Origin: CAZGXM01 sp964529795
Lineage (GTDB): Bacteria > Bacillota > JADQBR01
Assembly: GCA_964529795.1 (NCBI GenBank)
Contig: CAZGXM010000021.1
Location: 1 to 37,332 of the forward strand
DNA length: 37,332 nucleotides
Direction: 5' to 3'
In this document: positions 8,679 through 15,541 of the stretch, piece by piece
Layout: every line of letters starts with the position of its first letter
Numbering within the stretch: position 1 is the first letter of the stretch
Notes under the pieces: model-generated
Databases searched by the model: none
Seen by the model: the letters and a program-made list of their open reading frames with translations, nothing else
What the model was told of the DNA's origin: nothing
Made by a program: the position numbers and the translations under genes

Positions 8679-9638
8679 ATGCAAACCTATTTGCCGTACC
8701 TGGCCAGCCTCGGCGCGGCTGTGATTTTTGGTTTTTCCTTTATGTTTACAAAAGAAGCATTAAATGTTCTTGCGCCCTTTCAGCTTTTGGGCTTTCGGTT
8801 TGCCATCGCGGCGCTGCTGCTGACATTGCTCCGTGTCGCAGCTCTTATAAAGGTCAGCTTCCGTGGCAAAAAGGTGGGAAAGTTGCTGCTTTTAGCGGCG
8901 TTCCAGCCGCTTTTATATTTTACCTGCGAGACCATCGGCGTGAAATTGACTTCCGCCAGCGAGGCGGGCATGATGATTGCGGTGATACCCATTGTTGCTG
9001 CCGTGCTGGGAGTTATTTTTCTCAAGGAATATCCCACCGCCAGACAGGCGTTTTTTATCGGGTTGTCAGTCTTTGGTGTGATATTTATTATTTACATGCG
9101 GGGCAGCGCCGCAGCCGACGGTCATTTTACCGGTATTCTCATTCTCATGGGCGCCGTGCTGGCGGCAGCGGCATTCAATGTCCTGTCGCGTATCAATTCC
9201 CTCCAATTTAAACCGGTGGAAATCACTTACCTGATGATGTGGGTGGGGGCCATCGTTTTTAACGTAATAGGTTTTGGGCAGGCGGTCAGTGCCGGGGTAA
9301 CCCTTAAAGACTATTTCCTGGCGTTGAGCGATTTTCGTGCTTATACTGCCGTGCTATATTTATCCATAATATCGTCGATACTGGCTTTTTTCCTTTTGAA
9401 CTACAGTCTTTCCAAAATTGAGGCGGCAAGGGCCGCGGTTTTTACCAATTTGACTACGGTAATATCCATTTTAGCCGGAGTTTTTATTTTAAAAGAGAAT
9501 TTTTACTGGTTTCATGTTTTGGGGGGCGCAATGATTATTCTCGGTGTATGGGGGACCAACTACTTTTGCCCGGATAAGAAATTCCTCTCAAAGGCAGGCT
9601 ATTTTACAGAACTGCCAAAAAACAATCCAGGAGGGTGA
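8679..9638 (+). CDS. EamA/DMT-superfamily transporter, 10 TM
   Basis: A 319-residue inner-membrane protein of two repeated five-helix EamA units, the drug/metabolite transporter layout. The first unit has GAAVIFGFSFMFTKEAL and the conserved end of helix 4 (SASEAGMMIAVIPIVAAVLG, then FLKEYP). The second has AAFNVLSRINS and the matching AARAAVFTNLTTVISILAG, then FILKENF. Substrates in this superfamily include amino acids, nucleotides and other metabolites and cannot be predicted here. ATG 8679 lies 12 bp after CGGAG. The protein is full length. A C-terminal piece of a second EamA gene lies at 10174, so this locus may once have held two copies. Confidence 0.9.
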   Translation: MQTYLPYLASLGAAVIFGFSFMFTKEALNVLAPFQLLGFRFAIAALLLTLLRVAALIKVSFRGKKVGKLLLLAAFQPLLYFTCETIGVKLTSASEAGMMIAVIPIVAAVLGVIFLKEYPTARQAFFIGLSVFGVIFIIYMRGSAAADGHFTGILILMGAVLAAAAFNVLSRINSLQFKPVEITYLMMWVGAIVFNVIGFGQAVSAGVTLKDYFLALSDFRAYTAVLYLSIISSILAFFLLNYSLSKIEAARAAVFTNLTTVISILAGVFILKENFYWFHVLGGAMIILGVWGTNYFCPDKKFLSKAGYFTELPKNNPGG

Positions 9639-9642
9639 AATA

Positions 9643-9720
9643 ATGTCTTTTTCACGGGTATCTAACCTCCTTAAACTTAAAGATAGGTTGCCCTGTGAGC
9701 CGGAAATTATTGCTGAATAA
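9643..9720 (+). CDS. 25-codon ORF, probably the truncated start of a lost gene
   Basis: ATG 9643 follows a strong CAGGAGGGTGA by 3-4 bp, directly after the EamA gene, and ends at TAA 9718. The peptide (MSFSRVSNLLKLKDRLPCEP and five more residues) has the composition of a normal protein N-terminus. The frame continues open after the stop into the next membrane-protein gene, which lacks a good ribosome-binding site of its own. It may be a gene remnant, or translation of it may deliver ribosomes to 9757. Confidence 0.3.
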   Translation: MSFSRVSNLLKLKDRLPCEPEIIAE

Positions 9721-9756
9721 TTTCATATACCGGTGCCCGGCGGGCAAAATAAGGTT

Positions 9757-10173
9757 ATGTGGCAGAGATTTTTTCTTTACGGCTTGCTGGGTTGGATAAC
9801 GGAAATAATTTGGACCGGGTTGGGTTCAATGCTGCACGGTGATTGGGCGCTGCGGGGGTACAGCTACCTGTGGATGCTGCCCATCTACGGTGCTACCGTG
9901 TTTTTTGAGCCGGTTCACGACCGTGTCCGTGCCTATCCCTGGTATTACCGGGGCTTGATCTGGCTGGCGCTGATTTGGGTGCTGGAGTATGTATCCGGTT
10001 GGTTTCTTTCCCTGCTTATCGGCCAGGCACCCTGGAATTATGCTGCAAAAACAAAGCTCCACATTAACGGGTTTATCCGCCTGGACTATGCGCCGGTTTG
10101 GTTTGCCGCCGGTCTTATCTTTGAGCGAATTCATGATTACCTGGACAGCCTGCGCGTGCTGAAAGTAAAATGA
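9757..10173 (+). CDS. CmpB-like putative ABC transporter permease (PF06541 type)
   Basis: About 138 residues from ATG 9757, with four likely membrane segments and the family signatures FFLYGLLGWITEIIW at the N-terminus, GYSYLWMLPIYG, and a C-terminal stretch ending ...APVWFAAGLIFERIHDYL. These proteins are called putative ABC permeases, but their role is unproven. The frame is open back to GTG 9733, without a better start. The ribosome-binding site is weak (AAGG). The stop codon touches the start of the EamA fragment (TGAATG). Confidence 0.65.
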   Translation: MWQRFFLYGLLGWITEIIWTGLGSMLHGDWALRGYSYLWMLPIYGATVFFEPVHDRVRAYPWYYRGLIWLALIWVLEYVSGWFLSLLIGQAPWNYAAKTKLHINGFIRLDYAPVWFAAGLIFERIHDYLDSLRVLKVK

Positions 10174-10428
10174 ATGTTGCTGGCAGTGATTACATCCATT
10201 ATTCCTTTCTTTTTGCTTTTACAGGGCATTAAACTGCTGGGCGCGGCAAAAAACGCGGTTATCAGTACCTCTGAACTGCCCATGACCATGCTGTTGTCTT
10301 TCCTGTTTCTCAAGGAAACCATCAGCGGCCTGCAAATGGTTGGCGCCACGCTGGTGCTATTTGGTATAATGATATTGCAAGGCCCTGAAGGACCTGCCCA
10401 AGGGGTTAACCAGATAGCGCGGGGGTGA
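10174..10428 (+). pseudogene. C-terminal fragment of an EamA transporter
   Basis: Eighty-four codons containing only the last ~2.5 helices of an EamA protein: ITSIIPFFLLLQGIKLLGAA, then SELPMTMLLSFLFLKETIS and the final helix VGATLVLFGIMIL. A complete protein needs about 300 residues. The segment begins in the same frame, immediately after the stop of the CmpB-like gene, so the 5' part has probably been deleted and the CmpB gene brought against the remnant. It is not a duplicate of the 3' end of the EamA gene at 8679. Confidence 0.7.
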
Positions 10429-10432
10429 AAGT

Positions 10433-11155
10433 ATGGATTTTTATGACCGGTTAAGCAGGTATTATGATTACATTTTTCCCGCTGCTGATGAGACTGTCAA
10501 ATTTTTGTGCGGCAAATTTGGTGCGCCGCCCAAAAAACTTCTGGATGTGGCCTGCGGCAGCGGCAGCTATGCCCTGGCCCTGGCTAAAGAGGGCTACCGG
10601 GTGACCGGCGTGGATTTGAGCGCGGAAATGATCAGGGCTGCGGCAAGGAAAGCGGTGGGACTGGAAGGGGGCAACTTTCATCAGGGGGACATGCGGGAAC
10701 TGGACGGGGTAGGAGAAGACTACCACGGCGCTTTTTGCCTGGGTAATTCGTTTGTGCACTTGCTGACTGACCGGGATATGCGGCAGGCCCTTGAAGCGAT
10801 CAGGAGTAAGCTGGATAAATCAGGACGCTTGATTATTCAAACGGTCAACTACGACCGTGTTCTCAAGTTTCATGTTACCCAGCTGCCTGTGATTACCAGC
10901 GATGTTGCACCGCTGGTATTTAGACGTTACTATGATTTCCGGGAGGATGGCTTGATTGACTTTCGCACCGTGCTGGAAGTACCTGAAGGGGAGTTTACCG
11001 ATACCGTTACCTTGCGTCCGCTGCTGGTAGGAAAACTACGTAATTTATTATCCGACGCCGGGTTCCGGCTTGATGCCATTTACGGTGGTTTTGACGGCCG
11101 GGTACACGATGCAGAGGCCCCGGCAACTGTGGCGGTGGCGGCGAAGGCATGGTAA
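10433..11155 (+). CDS. Class I SAM-dependent methyltransferase
   Basis: A 240-residue Rossmann-fold methyltransferase. The glycine-rich SAM loop is LLDVACGSGSYALALA (about 36-51), followed by the acidic end of strand 2 in VTGVDLSAEMI. A QGDMREL stretch carries the usual post-III Asp, and FCLGNSFVHLL the motif IV region. The C-terminal part is beta-rich (FRRYYDFREDGLIDFRTVL), as in small-molecule methyltransferases related to glycine N-methyltransferase-like enzymes. The substrate is unknown. ATG 10433 follows GGGGGTGA. The end overlaps nth by 7 bp, so the two genes should be co-transcribed and translationally coupled. Confidence 0.88.
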   Translation: MDFYDRLSRYYDYIFPAADETVKFLCGKFGAPPKKLLDVACGSGSYALALAKEGYRVTGVDLSAEMIRAAARKAVGLEGGNFHQGDMRELDGVGEDYHGAFCLGNSFVHLLTDRDMRQALEAIRSKLDKSGRLIIQTVNYDRVLKFHVTQLPVITSDVAPLVFRRYYDFREDGLIDFRTVLEVPEGEFTDTVTLRPLLVGKLRNLLSDAGFRLDAIYGGFDGRVHDAEAPATVAVAAKAW

Positions 11156-11790
11156 AAAGAGATTGTGCCCGGGAAATATTGACCGCGTTGGAGAAAGAAT
11201 ATTCCCGGGCCACCACGGCGTTAAACTACCAGACACCTTTTCAGCTGCTGGTGGCTGTGATTTTATCTGCTCAGTGCACTGATGAACGGGTGAACAAGGT
11301 GACCGGCAAGTTGTTCAAAGAATTTCCCACTGCCTCTCATTTTGCCCGCTTGACCCCAGGGCAGTTGGAACCTTGGATTCAAAGCTGTGGACTGTTTCGC
11401 AACAAGAGTAAAAATATCGTTGAGGCTGCCAAAAAGATAGTGGCGGATTTTGGCGGGCAGGTGCCGGGTACCATGGAAGAGCTGCTTATTCTTCCCGGGG
11501 TCGGGCGTAAAACCGCCAATGTGATACTCAGCAATGCCTTTGACCAGCCCGCCATTGCGGTGGATACCCACGTTTTCCGGGTGGCCAACCGGCTGGGACT
11601 TGCCTGTAGCAACACTGTGCTGGGCACCGAGCGGGACTTGCAGCAGGTAATACCCCGGGATAAATGGGGTCGTGCGCACCACTGGCTGATATACCACGGC
11701 CGCAATGTCTGCAAGGCGCGGCGCCCGCTGTGCCACAAGTGCTGTGTCAGTGAGTGGTGTGAGTTTCGTCGGGGGATGAGGGTAAAATAA
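11149..11790 (+). CDS. nth: Endonuclease III, base-excision DNA glycosylase/AP lyase
   Basis: The enzyme removes oxidised pyrimidines from DNA and nicks the abasic site. The 213 residues match the usual family length. The helix-hairpin-helix LPGVGRKTANVIL carries catalytic Lys121, and AVDTHVFRVANRLGL has Asp139. The four cysteines of the [4Fe-4S] cluster are C188-X6-C195-X2-C198-X5-C204. The first codons overlap the methyltransferase gene (ATGGTAA). A strong hairpin terminator at 11800 ends the operon. Confidence 0.96.
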   Translation: MVKRDCAREILTALEKEYSRATTALNYQTPFQLLVAVILSAQCTDERVNKVTGKLFKEFPTASHFARLTPGQLEPWIQSCGLFRNKSKNIVEAAKKIVADFGGQVPGTMEELLILPGVGRKTANVILSNAFDQPAIAVDTHVFRVANRLGLACSNTVLGTERDLQQVIPRDKWGRAHHWLIYHGRNVCKARRPLCHKCCVSEWCEFRRGMRVK

Positions 11791-11799
11791 ATGCGGGTG

Positions 11800-11828
11800 A
11801 AGGGCCATCCCATCCTGGGGCCCTTTTT
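11800..11828 (+). terminator. Intrinsic terminator after nth
   Basis: AAGGGCC (11800-11806) pairs with GGCCCTT (11819-11825), with T-rich sequence following. Confidence 0.8.
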
Positions 11829-11835
11829 TAAAGCG

Positions 11836-11882
11836 TGTTCGAAAATTCGAAAAGGAGCTTATTTTAAGGGACTTTTTGAACA
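11836..11882. repeat. Short copy of the TGTTCGAAAA palindromic element
   Basis: TGTTCGAAAA at 11836-11845 and TTTTTGAACA at 11873-11882 form near-perfect ends 47 bp apart. Each end matches 13 of 15 positions of the ends of the 147-bp element at 35457-35603, so this looks like an internally deleted copy. It overlaps the 3' end of a small minus-strand ORF. Confidence 0.5.
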
Positions 11883-11962
11883 TCCTCTGGCAGCAAAGCA
11901 CCGGCTCCTATATAAACACCCGCGAGCAACGAGCTGAAAATCATCAAGAACCGGAACAGCAT
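11864..11962 (-). CDS. Possible 32-residue single-span membrane peptide
   Basis: On the minus strand, ATG 11960-11962 follows a strong AGAGGAGAG about 7 bp upstream. The 32 codons start MLFRFLMIFSSLLAGVYIGA and end in a short acidic/basic tail, with TAA at 11864. This is one hydrophobic helix, a common form of small regulatory or sporulation membrane peptides. Support is the ribosome-binding site and the hydrophobic pattern only. Its 3' end lies inside a repeat copy. Confidence 0.45.
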   Translation of the reverse strand: MLFRFLMIFSSLLAGVYIGAGALLPEDVQKVP

Positions 11963-12011
11963 GCTTTTCTCTCCTCTCCAAGTTACATCTTCTAATATAT
12001 CATTTCTAAAC

Positions 12012-12041
12012 TTTACAACAAAATGACGGTTATGCTAAAAT
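12012..12041 (+). promoter_or_regulatory. Promoter of the pabABC operon
   Basis: TTTACA at 12012-12017 and TAAAAT at 12036-12041 are separated by 18 bp. TG one base before the -10 box gives an extended -10. Transcription should start near 12048, 15 bp before the first GAG triplet of the leader. Confidence 0.6.
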
Positions 12042-12062
12042 GAAAACTGACAACTGAAAGCT

Positions 12063-12122
12063 GAGCTGAGACGAGGACGATGAGTAAAGAAGAGCAGAGA
12101 CGACTCGGAGAAACGGGGTGAG
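12063..12122 (+). promoter_or_regulatory. Candidate TRAP (MtrB) RNA-binding site: GAG triplet array
   Basis: Eight exact GAG triplets occur within 60 nt, at 12063, 12068, 12073, 12082, 12092, 12097, 12108 and 12120, the first three at exact 5-nt spacing. Near-matches GAC/GAT/GAA fill the larger gaps (12079, 12089, 12102). TRAP binds about 11 G/UAG triplets spaced by 2-3 nt around its 11-mer ring. The array lies between a promoter and an intrinsic terminator ahead of pabA, and mtrB is encoded at 25240. With tryptophan bound, TRAP would be expected to hold this RNA and favour termination. I could not identify the competing antiterminator stem with confidence. Confidence 0.65.
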
Positions 12123-12150
12123 CACCGGTCTATTAAGGCTGGTGTTTTTT
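12123..12150 (+). terminator. Leader terminator (attenuator) of pabABC
   Basis: CACCGGTC (12123-12130) pairs with GGCTGGTG (12137-12144) including two G-U pairs, with a 6-nt loop and then six T. It lies 26 bp before the pabA start codon and directly after the GAG array, so it must be conditional if the operon is expressed from the promoter at 12012. Confidence 0.75.
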
Positions 12151-12175
12151 ATTTGTATGGCGGGAGGTGCCGGTA

Positions 12176-12769
12176 GTGATTTTAATGATTGATAATTACG
12201 ATTCTTTTGTCTTTAACCTGGTGCAGTACCTGGGAGAGCTGCGCCAGGAAGTAAGGGTGGTACGCAATGACCGTATCACTCTCAGGCAGATTGAAGCGAT
12301 GGCGCCCCGGCAAATCATCCTGTCGCCGGGTCCCTGTACACCGGATGAAGCGGGTATTTCCCTGGCGCTGGTGAAATATTTTGCCGGCAAGATTCCCATT
12401 TTGGGCGTGTGCCTGGGACACCAGACCATCGGCCAGGTGTTTGGTGCCAAGGTGGTTCGGGCCCAACGGCAAATGCACGGCAAAACTTCCGCAGTTTTCC
12501 ACAGCGGACACAAATTGTTTGCCGGGATGCCCAACCCCTTCACTGCCACCAGGTATCATTCCTTAATTGTGGATCCCGCCACTGTTCCTTCCTGCCTGGA
12601 GGTGATAGCCCAAACGGACCGGGGGGAAATCATGGCCCTTGGTCACCGCCGGTATCCGGTGGTGGGGGTGCAGTTTCACCCCGAGGCAATTTTAACCGAA
12701 GGCGGGCACCGGTTATTGAGAAACTTTTTGGAAATGTCGGCTGCTGACGGGGGTGAACAGGTTGGCTAA
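12176..12769 (+). CDS. pabA: Aminodeoxychorismate/anthranilate synthase glutamine amidotransferase
   Basis: This subunit releases ammonia from glutamine for the chorismate-using partner, in p-aminobenzoate (folate) synthesis and possibly also tryptophan synthesis. It is a class I glutamine amidotransferase: N-terminal MIDNYDSFVFNLVQYL, oxyanion-loop LSPGPCTP, nucleophile Cys in LGVCLGHQTIG, and the His-Glu pair in VQFHPEAILTEGG. I take GTG 12176 as the start, because GGGAGG (12162-12167) is 8 bp upstream; the frame is open to 12167. It overlaps pabB by 8 bp if pabB starts at TTG 12762. In Bacillus subtilis the same protein serves both pathways and is controlled by TRAP. The leader found here suggests a comparable dual role. 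Confidence 0.93.
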   Translation: MILMIDNYDSFVFNLVQYLGELRQEVRVVRNDRITLRQIEAMAPRQIILSPGPCTPDEAGISLALVKYFAGKIPILGVCLGHQTIGQVFGAKVVRAQRQMHGKTSAVFHSGHKLFAGMPNPFTATRYHSLIVDPATVPSCLEVIAQTDRGEIMALGHRRYPVVGVQFHPEAILTEGGHRLLRNFLEMSAADGGEQVG

Positions 12770-14165
12770 ACTGCCGCTGGTGGCCAGATTGCCCTATACG
12801 GACCCCAAACAGATAGTGGAAAGGCTTCCCGGAGCGGACAAGTTTATCCTTCATTCAGCCCTGGTAACCGGGGATATCGGGCGTTATTCCTTTCTCGGCA
12901 GTGACCCTTTTTTGGTTTTTGCCGCTAAAGGGAAAACGGTTACCTTCAGGGAAAATGGAGAAGAAAGACGGGTACAATCCAATCCCGTTGCGGCGCTAAA
13001 AAAATTGATCAATAAGTTTCACCGGCCGCCGGATGCAGCGGTACCCTTTACCGGCGGTGCGGTGGGCTATTTTGCCTATGACTTGGGCTGGTTGTTTGAA
13101 GAACTGCCCCACCGGGCAGAGGATGACCTGCATTTGCCCGACCTTTACCTGCCTTTTTATGACCGGGTAATTGCGGTGGACCATGTAAACAGGGAAATTC
13201 TGGTTTTCAGCCATGGTTTTCCCTTTACCGGAGAAGCGGGAGTTGCCAGGGCAAGGGAGAGGCTGCAACAACTGCTGGATTTACTGGCGGGCACTAAAAC
13301 CGCCGGGGAACGATTCCGCCCGGGGGTGGTTGCCGGTGAACCAGAGAGTAATTTTACCAGGGAAGAATATTTACGTATGGTGGAGAGAGGAAAGGAATAT
13401 ATAGCTGCCGGTGATATTTTCCAGGTCAACCTTTCACAGCGATTTCAGGCGCCGCTATACATTTCACCGTGGGAGCTTTACCTGCGGTTGGCAACTGTCA
13501 ACCCGGCCCCCTTTGCCGCCTACCTGGATTTTCGCCCGGCAGCGGTGGTCAGTGCTTCGCCGGAGCGCTTCCTGCGTTTAAAAGGAGACCGGGTAGAAAC
13601 CAGGCCGATTAAGGGCACCAGGCCCAGGGGCAAAAACAGCGCGGAAGATGAACGGTTACGCCGGGAATTATATCACAGTCCCAAAGACCGGGCGGAACTG
13701 GTCATGATAGTGGATTTGGAAAGAAACGATCTGGGGCGGGTATGCCGTACCGGGTCGGTGAAGGTGCCCCGGGTGTTTCGCCTGGAGGAGTATGCTACCG
13801 TTTTTCACCTGGTATCCACGGTGGAGGGATGCCTGCGACCGGGACTGGACATCTGCGACCTGCTGGCGGCATCTTTCCCCGGCGGCTCAATTACCGGTGC
13901 GCCAAAAATTCGGGCCATGGAAATAATTGAAGAACTGGAGCCTACCAAACGCAGTATCTATACGGGGTCGGTTGGATATATCGATTTTTCCGGCGATGCG
14001 GACTTGAATATTGTTATCCGCACATTTTTGGTAAAAGACGGTATGGCTTATTTTCAGGTGGGCGGTGGCATTGTGGCGGATTCCCAACCGGAGGCGGAAT
14101 ACCAGGAGACCCTCGATAAGGCCAGGGCCTTGCTAACATCACTGGGAAAAGAGAGGAGGGGCTAA
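12762..14165 (+). CDS. pabB: Aminodeoxychorismate synthase component I
   Basis: The subunit converts chorismate plus ammonia to 4-amino-4-deoxychorismate. The chorismate-binding domain fills the C-terminal half: DIFQVNLSQRF, SPERFLRL, then PIKGTRPRG. The Lys in this motif (about residue 284) is typical of aminodeoxychorismate synthases, where anthranilate synthases usually have Ala. ELVMIVDLERNDLGRVC and FPGGSITGAPKIRAMEII follow. The N-terminal domain (GRYSFLGSDPF, GYFAYDL) is the usual TrpE/PabB one. TTG 12762 is preferred, since GGGGGTGA precedes it by 5 bp; GTG 12753 is the longer alternative. pabC follows after one base. The partner subunit is pabA. Confidence 0.93.
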   Translation: MAKLPLVARLPYTDPKQIVERLPGADKFILHSALVTGDIGRYSFLGSDPFLVFAAKGKTVTFRENGEERRVQSNPVAALKKLINKFHRPPDAAVPFTGGAVGYFAYDLGWLFEELPHRAEDDLHLPDLYLPFYDRVIAVDHVNREILVFSHGFPFTGEAGVARARERLQQLLDLLAGTKTAGERFRPGVVAGEPESNFTREEYLRMVERGKEYIAAGDIFQVNLSQRFQAPLYISPWELYLRLATVNPAPFAAYLDFRPAAVVSASPERFLRLKGDRVETRPIKGTRPRGKNSAEDERLRRELYHSPKDRAELVMIVDLERNDLGRVCRTGSVKVPRVFRLEEYATVFHLVSTVEGCLRPGLDICDLLAASFPGGSITGAPKIRAMEIIEELEPTKRSIYTGSVGYIDFSGDADLNIVIRTFLVKDGMAYFQVGGGIVADSQPEAEYQETLDKARALLTSLGKERRG

Positions 14166-14166
14166 A

Positions 14167-15009
14167 TTGGCATACGGCTATTTAAACGGCAAGTTTCTTC
14201 CCCGGGAAGAGATACTGGTTCACTGTGACGATACCGGCTTTCAATATGGACTGGGTGTCTTTGAAACAATTAAAGTAACCGCGGGGCAGCCGGTTTGGCT
14301 TCAAGAACATTTGGACCGGCTGGAGGCGGGCATGAAAGTGCTATACATAGCGCCGCCGCTGGGGCGGCAGGAAATTTTCCGGGTTGCGGAAAGACTTATC
14401 AACAGCAACCGTATGACTGAAGGCAGTATGAAAATAACGGTTACCGCAGGCAGCGGTGGGTTGGTTTCCGGCGAAGGTCAAAACCGGGGTAATGTAGTGA
14501 TAACCGTGAAGAAGGGATGCAGCTATTCCGAAAGCATGTACCGTACCGGTTTCCACGTGAAAACCGTGTCCAGCTTGAGGCGTAACTGGTATTCTCCTTT
14601 TAACCGTATAAAAAGTATCAATTTTGGTGACAACGTTTTGGCCAGAATGGAAGCACTGAAACAGGGTGCCGGTGAAGGCTTGCTGGTCAACAGCGGCGGT
14701 TACGTTGCCGAGGGGTCCGTCAGTAATATCTTCTGGTATGACGGGGAGTTATTAAAAACGCCGGCGGTCAGAGCCGGCATCCTGCCGGGAATAACCCGCG
14801 GAAAAGTGATTGCACTGGCTGTCGAAGCTTTTTTACCGGTGCGGGAGGTGCTGGCGGAAATTGATGAACTACATGCTGCCCGGGAAATATTTCTCACCAA
14901 CTCGTTGATGGGCGTGATGCCCGTTACCGTAATTGACGGAAAAACCGTGGCTGACGGTCTGCCGGGACCGGTTACCCGGCTGTTGGCTGAGCGTTTAAAA
15001 AACTGTTGA
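14167..15009 (+). CDS. pabC: 4-amino-4-deoxychorismate lyase (class IV aminotransferase fold)
   Basis: The enzyme cleaves aminodeoxychorismate to p-aminobenzoate and pyruvate with PLP. The 280-residue fold-type IV protein has DDTGFQYGLGVFETIKV at the N-terminus, the PLP lysine in FNRIKSINFGDNVLAR (K149), EGSVSNIFW, the phosphate-binding TPAVRAGILPGITRG, and EIFLTNSLMGVMPV. The family also includes branched-chain and D-amino-acid aminotransferases, but the position directly after pabA-pabB decides the call. TTG 14167 follows GAGGAGGGG. The operon has no visible terminator until 15481. Confidence 0.88.
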   Translation: MAYGYLNGKFLPREEILVHCDDTGFQYGLGVFETIKVTAGQPVWLQEHLDRLEAGMKVLYIAPPLGRQEIFRVAERLINSNRMTEGSMKITVTAGSGGLVSGEGQNRGNVVITVKKGCSYSESMYRTGFHVKTVSSLRRNWYSPFNRIKSINFGDNVLARMEALKQGAGEGLLVNSGGYVAEGSVSNIFWYDGELLKTPAVRAGILPGITRGKVIALAVEAFLPVREVLAEIDELHAAREIFLTNSLMGVMPVTVIDGKTVADGLPGPVTRLLAERLKNC

Positions 15010-15138
15010 CCGTATATATGGTATGTATGTGGAAAAATACCAACAATATCTTGAATATTTTAGTATTTTATGCAGGAATTATCTTGTTTTTGTCGAAATG
15101 AACTGGTAAAGTTATCCGTTTGGCGGGAGGCGGGGGCT

Positions 15139-15480
15139 TTGCAACAGTTGGGGCGTATTTTACGTAAGCAAAGAGAGTCCATGGGCATATCTCTCTGGGA
15201 AGCTCAGGAAGGAACCAAGATTGCCATGCACTATCTATCCTCCATGGAAGAAGGGAATTTTCGGGATATTCCCGGCGGCCAGTTCTACCTGAAGGGCTTT
15301 TTAAAAAACTATGCTGATTTTATCGGCTTGGACGGCCCGGCGGTGGTAAGGTACTACCAGGAGTTGAGCGACCGGGAAGCGGCCCGGGATGAGGAGATGT
15401 GCGTGAGGCATCACTTGCTGTCCCAAAAGAGAGGCGGTATCTTTAAAGCAATTTATCGCACTTTAGTTTCATTTATGTAA
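15139..15480 (+). CDS. RodZ-like helix-turn-helix protein, short form
   Basis: From TTG 15139, with GGGAGG 8 bp upstream, the product is 113 residues; the frame is open back to 15070. It is the HTH_25 domain of RodZ-type proteins: LGRILRKQRESMGISLWEAQ, then TKIAMHYLSSMEEGNFRDIP and GGQFYLKGFLKNYADFIGLD. Full RodZ has a membrane helix and a periplasmic domain, and both are missing, so this is a soluble DNA- or MreB-binding module, or a truncated relative. A bidirectional terminator follows immediately. Confidence 0.8.
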   Translation: MQQLGRILRKQRESMGISLWEAQEGTKIAMHYLSSMEEGNFRDIPGGQFYLKGFLKNYADFIGLDGPAVVRYYQELSDREAARDEEMCVRHHLLSQKRGGIFKAIYRTLVSFM

Positions 15481-15519
15481 GAAAGCACCGGTTGGTGATA
15501 ATCCACCCGGTGCTTTTTC
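15481..15519. terminator. Bidirectional intrinsic terminator
   Basis: AAGCACCGG pairs with CCGGTGCTT across a ~14-nt loop, with T-run on the plus strand and a shorter T-run on the minus side. It separates the convergent HTH gene and aconitase gene. Confidence 0.8.
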
Positions 15520-15541
15520 TCTGTGAGTATTTTTAGTTTTG

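Noticed and set aside
11263..11901. Minus-strand frame opposite nth
   Set aside because: Antisense shadow of nth; no family features and it passes through the nth terminator.
12054..12122. T-box leader for the pab operon
   Set aside because: The start resembles a T-box stem I, but the T-box bulge sequence (TGGNACCGCG) and a specifier loop are absent; GAG triplets explain the sequence better.
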